Assembly (NCBI GenBank): GCA_001464155.1
Contig: LNEN01000219.1
Span: forward strand, 1-53,879
Direction of reading: 5' to 3'
Source of the DNA: Cytophagales bacterium Ga0077538
GTDB lineage: Bacteria > Bacteroidota > Bacteroidia > Cytophagales > Cyclobacteriaceae
Length of the DNA stretch: 53,879 nt
In this document: one piece after another, positions 10,137 through 19,520 of the stretch
How the letters are laid out: the number at the start of each line of letters is the position of its first letter
Numbering within the stretch: the first letter of the stretch is position 1
Notes under the pieces: model-generated
The model's input: the letters and a program-made list of their open reading frames with translations, nothing else
Told to the model about the DNA's origin: nothing
Databases searched by the model: none
Position numbers and translations under genes: made by a program

Positions 10137-11204
10137 TTAGTTTATCATCGATGCCTCTACTTGTTGTTTCTCTGGTCGTAAGGCACGTACTGCAGCTCCT
10201 GCTTGCCACAATTCACTCTCGCGGAGTTCTTTTAACTCTTCTGCTAATTTTTCGCGATAGTCGGGTTTACTGCAGGTCTCAATGGTACGTTGAGCCTCTT
10301 TACCCGTGGCTACACTTTCGTAGAGTTCTTTAAATACTGGAAGTGTGGCAGCTTTAAATTTCTTTTTCCAGTCCAATGCTCCTCGTTGTGCTGTGGTGGA
10401 ACAGTTGGCATACATCCAATCCATACCATTTTCGGCAACAAGCGGCATTAAACTCTGTGTAAGTTCTTCAACCGTTTCATTGAAGGCTTCGGAAGGTGAG
10501 TGACCTTTAGAGCGAAGCACCTCATACTGTGCTTCAAAAATTCCGGCAATGGCACCCATTAAGGTTCCACGCTCACCGGATAGATCTGAATACACTTCTT
10601 TTTTGAAATCCGTTTCGAAGAGATAGCCGGATCCAACACCAATACCTAGCGCGATTGCTTTCTCTTTTGCTTTGCCAGTAGCATCTTGAAAAATTGCGTA
10701 GCTGGAATTAATTCCTTTGCCTTGTAAAAATAATCTGCGAACAGAAGTTCCAGAGCCTTTGGGAGCGGCCAGCACCACATCCACATCGGCTGGTGGAATT
10801 ATTCCCGTTTGTTCTTTAAATGTGATGCCAAAACCATGGGAGAAGTATAGGGTTTTCCCTTTTGTAAGAAATGGTTTAATCGTTGGCCACGCTGCAATTT
10901 GTCCCGCATCGGAAAGCAGGAATTGAATGATGGTTCCACGACTGGCAGCCTCTTCTATATCAAACAAAGTTTCTCCTGGGATCCATCCGTGTTCTACTGC
11001 TTTGTTGTAGGTCTTGCATTTACGTTGACCAATGATCACGTTGAAACCATTATCGCGAAGGTTTAATGCTTGTGCGGGCCCCTGTACACCATAGCCGATG
11101 ATGGCAATGGTTTCGCTACGTAAAACATCCAATGCTTTATCCATCGGAAATTCTTCGCGGGTTACTACTTCTTCTACGGTTCCACCAAAATTGATTTTTG
11201 CCAT
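10137..11204 (-). CDS. ilvC: Ketol-acid reductoisomerase
   Basis: IIGYGVQGPAQALNLRDNG, SDLSGERGTLMGAIAG. Confidence 0.97.
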   Translation of the reverse strand: MAKINFGGTVEEVVTREEFPMDKALDVLRSETIAIIGYGVQGPAQALNLRDNGFNVIIGQRKCKTYNKAVEHGWIPGETLFDIEEAASRGTIIQFLLSDAGQIAAWPTIKPFLTKGKTLYFSHGFGITFKEQTGIIPPADVDVVLAAPKGSGTSVRRLFLQGKGINSSYAIFQDATGKAKEKAIALGIGVGSGYLFETDFKKEVYSDLSGERGTLMGAIAGIFEAQYEVLRSKGHSPSEAFNETVEELTQSLMPLVAENGMDWMYANCSTTAQRGALDWKKKFKAATLPVFKELYESVATGKEAQRTIETCSKPDYREKLAEELKELRESELWQAGAAVRALRPEKQQVEASMIN

Positions 11205-11246
11205 GGTTTTAATTGTTAGTTATCGGTTATGAGTTAATTGTATGGT

Positions 11247-11561
11247 TTAAAAGGATGATGTAACTACTTTGTTGTGCGCTAAAGAGTGAGTGAAGAGTGA
11301 TTCAAGATGTAGTGTGTCTGCTTCGTAATAAATCGCACTTTCCACTTCAATCAGCTTTTCTAATTGTTGTTTTACTTTTTCGATCATCTCAGGCGTTGTG
11401 TGTAACAGCATAGTGGCACCACCCTTTCTAAAATTTTCTTCGTTTTCGTGCGCAATCAGTTTTTTAATGCGTACTCGTCTGCGGTTAAGCACATTGATCA
11501 TGCGGTTGAGTACGGAGAAATTATTGTCCGCCAATACTTCGATGATGAAATCTGTTCTCAT
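11247..11561 (-). CDS. ilvN: Acetolactate synthase small (regulatory ACT) subunit
   Basis: ACT-like sequence FIIEVLADNNFSVLNRMINVLNRRRVRIKKL; 4-bp overlap with ilvB. Confidence 0.85.
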   Translation of the reverse strand: MRTDFIIEVLADNNFSVLNRMINVLNRRRVRIKKLIAHENEENFRKGGATMLLHTTPEMIEKVKQQLEKLIEVESAIYYEADTLHLESLFTHSLAHNKVVTSSF

Positions 11562-13315
11562 AGTCTTTGTGAGGGTTCTAATAATATTTCTGCTACTCCA
11601 GCACCCGTAGGCACCATAGGAAAAACATTTTCTTCTTTCTCCACCACCACTTCAAGAAGATAGGGTCCTTGGTGCGCCAACATCTCCCGAACAGCGTTTC
11701 GCAGTTCATGTCGTTCTGTTATCTTTTTAGCAGGTATGTTGTATGCCTCCGTTAAGGCTACAAAATTGGGGTTCTTCATTTCTGTGAAAGAGTAGCGCTT
11801 ATCAAAAAACAATTGTTGCCATTGACGTACCATACCCAGAAAGTTGTTATTCAACAGAACAATTTTTACCGGGATGTTGTATTGCATGATGGTGCCGAGC
11901 TCCTGTACGGTCATTTGAAAGCCACCATCGCCAATTACTGCAATTACTTCTTTATTCTTTTCTCCCAACTTGGCCCCCATGGCAGCAGGCAAGGCAAAGC
12001 CCATTGTACCGGCACCTCCAGAAGTAATATTGGTGCGCGGATTTTTAAACTTGAAATACCGTGAAGCTACCATCTGATGTTGACCCACATCTGTTACGAG
12101 TATGGCTTCACCTTTTGTTTGTTCAGTGAGTTCATTCACCACTTCGCCCATTAGTAATTCTTTGCCGAGTGGATGAAAAGCAAACTGAACCACTTTTTCA
12201 TGTTCCTTTCGGGCCGCCTCATGAAATAAATTAATCCATTCACTATGGGAGTTCTTCTTTACAAGCGGCACTAAAGCAGATAAGGCATCTTTCGCATCGG
12301 CATGTATAGGCACTTCTGCTTTTACAATTTTGTTGAGCTCCGCTTTATCAATGTCAATATGAATGATGCGAGCCTGTTTGGCATACTTACTTACATTTCC
12401 AGTTACGCGATCATCGAAGCGCATGCCGACTGCTATGAGCACATCACACTCATTGGTTAATACATTGGGGCCATAGTTTCCATGCATACCCAAATAACCA
12501 ACATACAGAGGATGCGAAGTGGGGATGCAGGAAAGTCCTAACAAGGTGGAGGCAACAGGAATGCCTGTTTTTTCTATAAACTGCTTTAGTTCTTCTGAAG
12601 CATTACCCAACAATATTCCTTGTCCTGCTAATACATAGGGCCGCTTCGCTTGATTGATCAGCGCTGCTGCTTCTTGGATTTGACTATGATCGAGTGTTGG
12701 TTTGGGAGAATAGGTGCGAACCTGAGCACAAGGCTTGTACTCAAAATCATCGATCATTTCAAATTGAGCATTCTTGGTAATGTCAATTAACACAGGTCCG
12801 GGTCTTCCGCTTCGCGCGATGTAAAATGCCTTGGCAACCTGCTCCGCAATAGAACCTGCTTCTGTAATTTGAACATTCCATTTTGTTACGGGCAAGGTTG
12901 TGTTGATCACATCCATTTCTTGAAAGGCATCTGTGCCCAGCAAATGTTCTCCTACTTGCCCTGTAATACACACAACAGGAGTCGAGTCGATTGCGGCATC
13001 GCCTAAACCTGTAACCAGATTTGCGGCACCGGGTCCAGAAGTGGCAATAGCCACTCCCACTTTTCCCGTAGCCCGTGCATAGCCTTGTGCTGCATGAATA
13101 GCTCCTTGTTCATGCCGCACTAAAATGTGATTCAGTTTATCGGCATACGAATACAAGGCATCGTATACAGGCATAATGGCCCCGCCTGGATATCCGAAAA
13201 GCACATCAACACCTTCAGCCACCAAACATTGCAACAAGGCTTCTGAACCTGAGATTTGTTTCACTGGCCTTAATGCATTCAGTTGGTCTTCAATCTTCGT
13301 CAGTAACGCATCCAT
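11558..13315 (-). CDS. ilvB: Acetolactate synthase large subunit
   Basis: [52 protein letters not shown] motif. Confidence 0.97.
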   Translation of the reverse strand: MDALLTKIEDQLNALRPVKQISGSEALLQCLVAEGVDVLFGYPGGAIMPVYDALYSYADKLNHILVRHEQGAIHAAQGYARATGKVGVAIATSGPGAANLVTGLGDAAIDSTPVVCITGQVGEHLLGTDAFQEMDVINTTLPVTKWNVQITEAGSIAEQVAKAFYIARSGRPGPVLIDITKNAQFEMIDDFEYKPCAQVRTYSPKPTLDHSQIQEAAALINQAKRPYVLAGQGILLGNASEELKQFIEKTGIPVASTLLGLSCIPTSHPLYVGYLGMHGNYGPNVLTNECDVLIAVGMRFDDRVTGNVSKYAKQARIIHIDIDKAELNKIVKAEVPIHADAKDALSALVPLVKKNSHSEWINLFHEAARKEHEKVVQFAFHPLGKELLMGEVVNELTEQTKGEAILVTDVGQHQMVASRYFKFKNPRTNITSGGAGTMGFALPAAMGAKLGEKNKEVIAVIGDGGFQMTVQELGTIMQYNIPVKIVLLNNNFLGMVRQWQQLFFDKRYSFTEMKNPNFVALTEAYNIPAKKITERHELRNAVREMLAHQGPYLLEVVVEKEENVFPMVPTGAGVAEILLEPSQRL

Positions 13316-14975
13316 CGGCCGCTGTTTTTACTTGTTGAGCATATTTTTTTAAAACACCTTGGGTGGCGCGCAAGGCGGGTTGTTTCCAGTGTGCTTTTCT
13401 TTTGTCGATCACAATGGCGTCTACCAGTAAATTCATTTCATGTTTTAGAATATCGATTTCAATGATGTCCTCATCCTCCACAAGTGCCAGCAAGCCACCG
13501 TCAAATGCTTCAGGAGTGACGTGACCAATCACAAAGCCATGAGAGCCTCCGGAAAATCTTCCATCGGTAATAAGCGCGACTGACTTTCCTAAACCGGAGC
13601 CCATAATCAAGCTCGTGGGCTTCAACATCTCCGGCATGCCGGGTGCTCCTCGTGGACCGACATAGCGTATCACTACAACATCTCCTTCTTTTATTTTTCC
13701 GGATTTGATTCCATCTACTAATTCAAACTCTCCATTGAACACACGGGCTGTACCCTTAAAGCGCTCGCCTTCTTTACCGGTAATTTTTGCCACCGAACCT
13801 TTAGGGGCCAGGTTACCATAGAGTATTTGTAAATGCCCGGTTGTCTTGATTGGATTTTCTACGGAACGGATAATGTCCTGACTTTCGAAATTGATGGAAG
13901 GAATATCCTTGAGGTTTTCTGCTACTGTTTTTCCGGTAACGGTTAAGCATTCCCCGTGAAGAAATCCTTTTTCCAACAAATACTTCATCACTAAGGGTGT
14001 GCCTCCGATTTTATGAAGGTCCTCCATTAAATATTTTCCGCTTGGTTTTAAATCGGCCAACAAGGGTGTCTTGTCTGAGATGTGTTGAAAATCTTCTTGT
14101 GTAATAGCCACCCCAACAGTTTTGGCCATCGCGATTAAATGCAAGACTGCATTGGTCGAACCACCCAATACGGTGATGATGGTTATAGCGTTCTCAAAAG
14201 CCTGTCGCGTCATGATGTCGCGCGGCTTGATATCTTTCTCCAGTAAATGGACTATTGCTTTTCCGGCAGTGATACATTCAGCGGATTTATCTTTGCTTAA
14301 GGCAGGATTGGAAGAAGAATAAGGTAGTGACATACCAAGTGCTTCAATAGCAGAAGCCATGGTGTTGGCGGTATACATACCACCACAAGCACCGGCACCC
14401 GGACAAGAATTTTGGATGATGCCTTTAAAATCTTCCTCCGAAAGTTTGTTGGCGAGTTTTTCTCCCAATGCTTCGAAAGAGGAAACAATGTTGAGCGCTT
14501 TTCCTTTCCAATGCCCACCGGCAATGGTGCCACCATATACCATAATGGCAGGGCGATTTAATCGACCCATGGCCATTACCGAGCCGGGCATATTTTTATC
14601 GCAACCGACCACCGCAATCAAGGCATCATAGTACTGAGCACCACAGACGGTCTCAATGGAATCTGCAATTACTTCGCGACTTACCAACGAGTAACGCATG
14701 CCTTCTGTGCCATTGCTAATACCATCACTCACACCGATCGTGTGAAAGATCAGACCCACAAGTTCATTACCCCATACGGCTGACTTCACCTCTTGAGCAA
14801 GAGCATTTAGGTGCATGTTGCACGTGTTACCATCAAAACCCGTACTCACAATCCCGACCTGAGCCTTAGTAAGATCGTGTTCAGTGAGACCGATCCCATA
14901 CAACATCGCTTGTGATGCAGGCAATGAAGGGTCTTGTGTAATGGTGCGACTATATTTATTTAAAGCGGTATTCAC
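13290..14975 (-). CDS. ilvD: Dihydroxy-acid dehydratase
   Basis: [63 protein letters not shown]. Confidence 0.97.
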   Translation of the reverse strand: MNTALNKYSRTITQDPSLPASQAMLYGIGLTEHDLTKAQVGIVSTGFDGNTCNMHLNALAQEVKSAVWGNELVGLIFHTIGVSDGISNGTEGMRYSLVSREVIADSIETVCGAQYYDALIAVVGCDKNMPGSVMAMGRLNRPAIMVYGGTIAGGHWKGKALNIVSSFEALGEKLANKLSEEDFKGIIQNSCPGAGACGGMYTANTMASAIEALGMSLPYSSSNPALSKDKSAECITAGKAIVHLLEKDIKPRDIMTRQAFENAITIITVLGGSTNAVLHLIAMAKTVGVAITQEDFQHISDKTPLLADLKPSGKYLMEDLHKIGGTPLVMKYLLEKGFLHGECLTVTGKTVAENLKDIPSINFESQDIIRSVENPIKTTGHLQILYGNLAPKGSVAKITGKEGERFKGTARVFNGEFELVDGIKSGKIKEGDVVVIRYVGPRGAPGMPEMLKPTSLIMGSGLGKSVALITDGRFSGGSHGFVIGHVTPEAFDGGLLALVEDEDIIEIDILKHEMNLLVDAIVIDKRKAHWKQPALRATQGVLKKYAQQVKTAADGCVTDED

Positions 14976-15039
14976 TTTTTGAGTGTTTCTAGAATATTTC
15001 TTCTTTGTAATCTTGATACTTACGTCTCACTACTTAAGT

Positions 15040-15927
15040 CTAAATCAACACATGACTAAAACTTTTCTCCAATACTAAATTTTTATAAGCCTCCTGAATA
15101 ATCGGTCCGTGTGTATTCTTCCAACTTTTTGCAAACGGTTTTCCTTCAATAGATTCGATGCCCACTACTTCTGCGGCCGTTCCGCAATAAAAAGCACCAT
15201 CCGCTTCGGCTAATTCTTCTGGCTTTATTTTCTTTTCGAATACGGGAATATCCAGCTCTTTGCAGATTTGTAAAACCGTATGCCGTGTGATGCCTGGAAG
15301 AATGTGACCTAATGAAGGAGTGAAGAGCACACCGTCTTTTTCCAAGAAGAAATTAGCACCAGGCCCTTCGGCTACATTGCCTTCCATATCCAGCATCAAT
15401 GCTTCATCAAAACCACGCTGCTTGGCTTCACTGGTGGCCAGAATGGAGTTTACATAATGCCCGCTTACTTTGGCTTCAATGCGAATCGATTTTGGGTTGG
15501 GACGTTGATAGGATGAGATGCATAAACGCAAATTTTGATCTCCTAAATATTTTCCCCACTCCCAAGCACAAATCATGAGGTAAACTTCTTTGGGAGAAGT
15601 GAGCGACATGTTGGGGGAACAATAGACCAAAGGACGGATGTACGCATCACTAAAATTATTTTTGCGCAATACCTGATAGCTGATTTGCTCTAGTTCTTCT
15701 ACACTGTAATGAAAGGGGATGCCAACTAATGCACAACTTCTTTTAAGACGCTCATAGTGTTCTTCAGCTTTGAAAATCTTAACGCCATTAACGGTTTGGT
15801 AGGCACGAATACCTTCAAACACTCCGTAGCCATAGTGAAGGGACTGTGCGTATAAATCGGTGGAAGCCTCTTTTGCTTTTACATAGCTTCCGTTGTGAAA
15901 GATGATGGTGTCGTTGGTGTAGTACAT
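15040..15927 (-). CDS. ilvE: Branched-chain amino acid aminotransferase
   Basis: HYGYGVFEGIRAY, GFDEALMLDMEGNVAEGPGANFF. Confidence 0.96.
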   Translation of the reverse strand: MYYTNDTIIFHNGSYVKAKEASTDLYAQSLHYGYGVFEGIRAYQTVNGVKIFKAEEHYERLKRSCALVGIPFHYSVEELEQISYQVLRKNNFSDAYIRPLVYCSPNMSLTSPKEVYLMICAWEWGKYLGDQNLRLCISSYQRPNPKSIRIEAKVSGHYVNSILATSEAKQRGFDEALMLDMEGNVAEGPGANFFLEKDGVLFTPSLGHILPGITRHTVLQICKELDIPVFEKKIKPEELAEADGAFYCGTAAEVVGIESIEGKPFAKSWKNTHGPIIQEAYKNLVLEKSFSHVLI

Positions 15928-15970
15928 TTTTAAACAATCGTTAGTTTGTGTTGGTATGTATAAAATGAAA

Positions 15971-15994
15971 CCGTCCCGCTTGTGGGCGGGACGG
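15971..15994 (-). terminator. Attenuator-type terminator hairpin upstream of ilvE
   Basis: CCGTCCCGC-ccacaa-GCGGGACGG followed by TTTCATTTTA; 9-bp perfect GC-rich stem. Confidence 0.75.
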
Positions 15995-16024
15995 CTTCAG
16001 TATAATGTCTATTTATAATGTCGC

Positions 16025-16135
16025 TTATCCGCCCGTTGGGGTTAGAATAATAATGACTAGCACAATCACAATACGCGTTTCAACCGTTAGAACGGCTGTG
16101 CGCAAAAAGTTTGTTATTGTAGAAAATGTGCTCAT
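16025..16135 (-). CDS. Putative ilv leader peptide MSTFSTITNFLRTAVLTVETRIVIVLVIIILTPTGG (36 aa)
   Basis: Small ORF with a run IVIVLVIIIL directly upstream of the terminator hairpin; below the ORF-track length cut-off. Confidence 0.75.
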   Translation of the reverse strand: MSTFSTITNFLRTAVLTVETRIVIVLVIIILTPTGG

Positions 16136-16163
16136 GTTATTTTGTTGCTGATGCAATTGTGAT

Positions 16164-16203
16164 AAAATAATTTCGAGAATTCAACCTTTCGTGAAATTAT
16201 TTT
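16164..16203. other. AT-rich inverted repeat
   Basis: AAAATAATTTC...GAAATTATTTT, 11-bp perfect arms. Confidence 0.5.
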
Positions 16204-16359
16204 TCAATAAATCAGACTGAACGATTGTTCGTTAAGAAGAAAAGCTTGATATAAAAGCAGTACACGAAGCATCGTACTCGGCCTGCAGAACAGTTCTAGA
16301 ATGATGACTGGATACAATAGATAATAGAGTATAATTTTCTTTGTTGTAGCTGTGCTCAT
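16204..16359 (-). CDS. Small ORF, 51 aa, Leu/Ile-rich, unknown function
   Basis: MSTATTKKIILYYLLYPVIILELFCRPSTMLRVLLLYQAFLLNEQSFSLIY; upstream of the ilv leader on the same strand. Confidence 0.3.
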   Translation of the reverse strand: MSTATTKKIILYYLLYPVIILELFCRPSTMLRVLLLYQAFLLNEQSFSLIY

Positions 16360-16514
16360 TTTTATAAATGTGATTCTACCCTTAAGAAGCCTGTTGCGTT
16401 AGCGGATAGTAATAATCATCAACAACTACTTATCCATCATTTGCAGGGTGTGAGCCAGGCTCTTCCCATCATTATCTGTTCAATAAAATACCTACATTTC
16501 GAAAACACTCACTC

Positions 16515-17057
16515 ATGAAAAACATCATACTCTCCTTGTTGCTTACAATACTCACGCAAATGACAGGCATTGCTCAAACGGAGTTTGTTTGTCTTCCCTG
16601 CGGCTACTCCTGCGATCAAGCAGTTCATAAAGGGCCGGGCGTGTGCTCTTCCTGCAATATGAAATTGGTGGAAAAATCAACCGTCACCTTTAAGAATATT
16701 GGAGTGGAGGAATTTTGTAAGCGTATCGCAACAAATGCAGAAGTGATTATTTTGGATGTGAGAACACCAGAAGAATTTTCGGGTAGTGAAAGGGAAGTAC
16801 CTTCCTTTGGACATTTTAAGAATGCGATTAATATTAATGTGAACGAACTGGAGAGTCGGTTGAAGGAGTTAGAGAAGTTCAAAAACAAAGAGGTGTTGGT
16901 GTATTGCAGTCACAGTCACCGCAGTCCAAGAGCGAGTTATCTCCTCAACACAAAGGGCTTTACCAATGTTAAAAATTTGTCAGGTGGAGTTTCAACCTTT
17001 GCAAATAATAAGGATACAGGCTATTTAAAAAGCACATTTGTTTTTCACGAAAAGTGA
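16515..17057 (+). CDS. Exported heavy-metal-binding domain plus rhodanese-like domain protein
   Basis: Signal peptide; FVCLPCGYSCDQ...GVCSSCNMKL; rhodanese ILDVRTPEEFSG...VLVYCSHSHRS. Confidence 0.8.
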   Translation: MKNIILSLLLTILTQMTGIAQTEFVCLPCGYSCDQAVHKGPGVCSSCNMKLVEKSTVTFKNIGVEEFCKRIATNAEVIILDVRTPEEFSGSEREVPSFGHFKNAININVNELESRLKELEKFKNKEVLVYCSHSHRSPRASYLLNTKGFTNVKNLSGGVSTFANNKDTGYLKSTFVFHEK

Positions 17058-17085
17058 TTGTTAGAAACCGTGTTTACAAGATAGG

Positions 17086-18261
17086 ATGAGGTATGTTTTG
17101 CCAAGTATAGTCTTCTCTCAATTCCTATGCACCTCGCTCTGGTTTGTAGGCAATTCTATTGCGGATGACATCGCTCTTGAGCTTCAGGCTTCTTCCAGCT
17201 TTCTCACACATCAGACCAGTAGTATACAACTCGGCTTTATTTTGGGAACATTTTGCCTTGCGCTTTTCACGATAGCAGACCGGTATTCTCCATCAAAGGT
17301 ATTCTTAGTAAGTGCTCTGGTAGCAGGCTTATTTAATCTAGGCATTAGTCTGCCGGGCATTAATACCAACATGGTCTTAGTGCTTCGACTTTTCACCGGA
17401 TTTTTTCTGGCAGGTATTTATCCGGTTGGCATGAAAATAGCTTCCGATTACTATCAGGGAGGATTGGGAAAATCACTTGGTCTGTTAGTTGGAGCTCTTG
17501 TACTCGGCACGGCACTTCCACATTTATTAAAAGAGTTAACACTGGATTTTTCCTGGCGTTATGTAATCTATACCACCACAGCATTCTCTTTTGTTGGAGG
17601 AGTAGTAATATCAATCGTTCCTGATGGACCCTATCGAAGAGCCAGTCAGAAGATTAACCTCGCTGGTTTTCTTTTTGCCTTTCGACAAAAGGCTTTTAGA
17701 AATGCTGCCTTTGGTTATTTCGGACACATGTGGGAGCTGTATACTTTTTGGGCTTTTGTTCCCATCATGCTCACGGCCTACAATGCACAGTTCGAGGAGG
17801 CACAATTGTCAGTGCCTTTATTTTCTTTTTTGATTATTGGTGCAGGAGGCATTGCCTGTGCCTTGAGTGGATTTATTGCAGAGTATAGAGGCGTAAAACA
17901 AGTAGCAGCGGGAGCGCTCCTTTTGTCATGTCTGTGCTGTCTGGTATCTCCCTTCTTTTTGTTCTTTTCAAGCGCAATTGTATTTGTAAGCTTTCTGTTT
18001 TTTTGGAGCCTTGTGGTAATCGCTGACTCACCGATGTTCTCAACCCTGGTAGCAAGCTATGCACCAGAGCAAAGCCGAGGAACGGCTCTTACGATCGTAA
18101 CATGTATTGGTTTTGCTATCACGATCGTGAGTATTCAGTTTATTTCTAGTTTATCAAAGACTATTGATGCAAGAATTGTTTACATGTTTCTGGCCATTGG
18201 ACCCTTTTTGGGTTTATGCGCTTTAGTCGGTCCCTTTTATAAGAGTAGCAGAAAACCCTAA
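17086..18261 (+). CDS. Major facilitator superfamily transporter
   Basis: About 12 hydrophobic segments; MFS-like FTGFFLAGIYPVGMKIASDYY. Confidence 0.8.
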   Translation: MRYVLPSIVFSQFLCTSLWFVGNSIADDIALELQASSSFLTHQTSSIQLGFILGTFCLALFTIADRYSPSKVFLVSALVAGLFNLGISLPGINTNMVLVLRLFTGFFLAGIYPVGMKIASDYYQGGLGKSLGLLVGALVLGTALPHLLKELTLDFSWRYVIYTTTAFSFVGGVVISIVPDGPYRRASQKINLAGFLFAFRQKAFRNAAFGYFGHMWELYTFWAFVPIMLTAYNAQFEEAQLSVPLFSFLIIGAGGIACALSGFIAEYRGVKQVAAGALLLSCLCCLVSPFFLFFSSAIVFVSFLFFWSLVVIADSPMFSTLVASYAPEQSRGTALTIVTCIGFAITIVSIQFISSLSKTIDARIVYMFLAIGPFLGLCALVGPFYKSSRKP

Positions 18262-18324
18262 ACAAAAAAATCTAGATTGAGTCGCTGAAACCTTACAGCA
18301 CTCTATTCGTTAGATCTGGAGTCT

Positions 18325-18621
18325 ATGAAAACATTAGCGTCATTACTACTATGTTTAGTGCTTTTCTCGTGTCAAAGCGATGATATAGCAACCGCAGGAG
18401 AAAAGAATGCAGCAAAAGTTTCCGAACAGATTGCTCTTTATAAAGTGGAGAGAATGATTGTGACGGAGCTGAGAGGCACTGTTGATGTGCCTAAGTATGA
18501 TGGCAACCTTTTTAAAATTGAAGGGCAATTTGTAAAGGTTGGCGGTATTGATTACTGGAACTTAGAATACCTGAGGTCATTTGAATTTCCAGATTCAAAA
18601 ACAATTATTTTAAGATTTTGA
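18325..18621 (+). CDS. Hypothetical small lipoprotein
   Basis: MKTLASLLLCLVLFSCQ lipobox. Confidence 0.5.
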   Translation: MKTLASLLLCLVLFSCQSDDIATAGEKNAAKVSEQIALYKVERMIVTELRGTVDVPKYDGNLFKIEGQFVKVGGIDYWNLEYLRSFEFPDSKTIILRF

Positions 18622-19439
18622 AAATGAAGAGGATCAAATTAGTATCTATTGTTTTGGCTTCGCTACTTCTGCCGCCTAATGCAAGTTTTGCGCAGAACAT
18701 GAAACTTGCTTTGGAAGGGGAGGAATGGGCAGGAGTTGTGGAACACCCTGTGAAAGGTCGCCAGGGAATTTTGATAAAGCAGAAACTTTCTTTTGGAGAG
18801 TTTCATACGCTTGTCGTAGACAGGTCCTGGACAAAAGGATCTTCCTTTTCAGTGGGTCTTTCACAAGGACTACCAACGGATGCAGATTACAAAAGAATCG
18901 TAACCAGTGAAAAGATTAAGAAAAAGCAAACACTATACTTCGCCTTGGCCGACAGTCTTGGTAATGAAGCGAGAGCGTACTGCATGACTGATTTTAAATC
19001 AAAGGATTTTATGTTAGGGGATAATCCCGTCAGCATCATTAATATTTTTGGAGACATTTTGGGAGTAGGTGATGAGAGCTCGAGTTTTTTCTATGCAAGA
19101 ATTTATGATGCACAGAATTCCCAGGCCTGGGAGTTGATGCTTGATAACCAAGAGGCACAAGCCAAGCCTAAAACGTATGTAGGATATTTATCAAAGAATA
19201 AGGAAGAATATTATACGATCGCGCCACTTTCAAAAGTGATAAGCAAGAAGGGCAAGAAGGGAGTGATGCCTTTTGGATCAGCGGGATTCGAAGTACGCAA
19301 CAAAGAAGGAAAAGCCTTAGCAGCGGTTTCGCTTATTGACAATGGTGTTGTATACCTGACTGACTTGAGTCCAGAAGAAAGAGTTTTACTTTCAGGTGCT
19401 TTGGCGGCCCTTCTACTACAAGAACAAATTGGATCGTAG
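18618..19439 (+). CDS. Hypothetical exported protein
   Basis: Signal peptide; overlaps previous ORF by 4 bp. Confidence 0.6.
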   Translation: MKMKRIKLVSIVLASLLLPPNASFAQNMKLALEGEEWAGVVEHPVKGRQGILIKQKLSFGEFHTLVVDRSWTKGSSFSVGLSQGLPTDADYKRIVTSEKIKKKQTLYFALADSLGNEARAYCMTDFKSKDFMLGDNPVSIINIFGDILGVGDESSSFFYARIYDAQNSQAWELMLDNQEAQAKPKTYVGYLSKNKEEYYTIAPLSKVISKKGKKGVMPFGSAGFEVRNKEGKALAAVSLIDNGVVYLTDLSPEERVLLSGALAALLLQEQIGS

Positions 19440-19470
19440 GAAGCAGTAACCCCTGATATTTTAAAAGCAA

Positions 19471-19500
19471 AAAACCTCAGCGAGCGCTGAGGTTTTTTTA
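19471..19500. terminator. Bidirectional rho-independent terminator
   Basis: AAAAACCTCAGCgagcGCTGAGGTTTTTTT between convergent genes. Confidence 0.9.
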
Positions 19501-19520
19501 TTCTATCAAAGTAAATTCCA

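Noticed and set aside
13290-13315. ilvB/ilvD 26-bp overlap as evidence of a wrong frame
   Set aside because: Both proteins read cleanly to their expected termini; overlap is compatible with translational coupling.
16515-17057. Rhodanese-like protein as inactive because of unusual active-site loop CSHSHRS
   Set aside because: The catalytic Cys is present; loop variation alone does not support inactivity.
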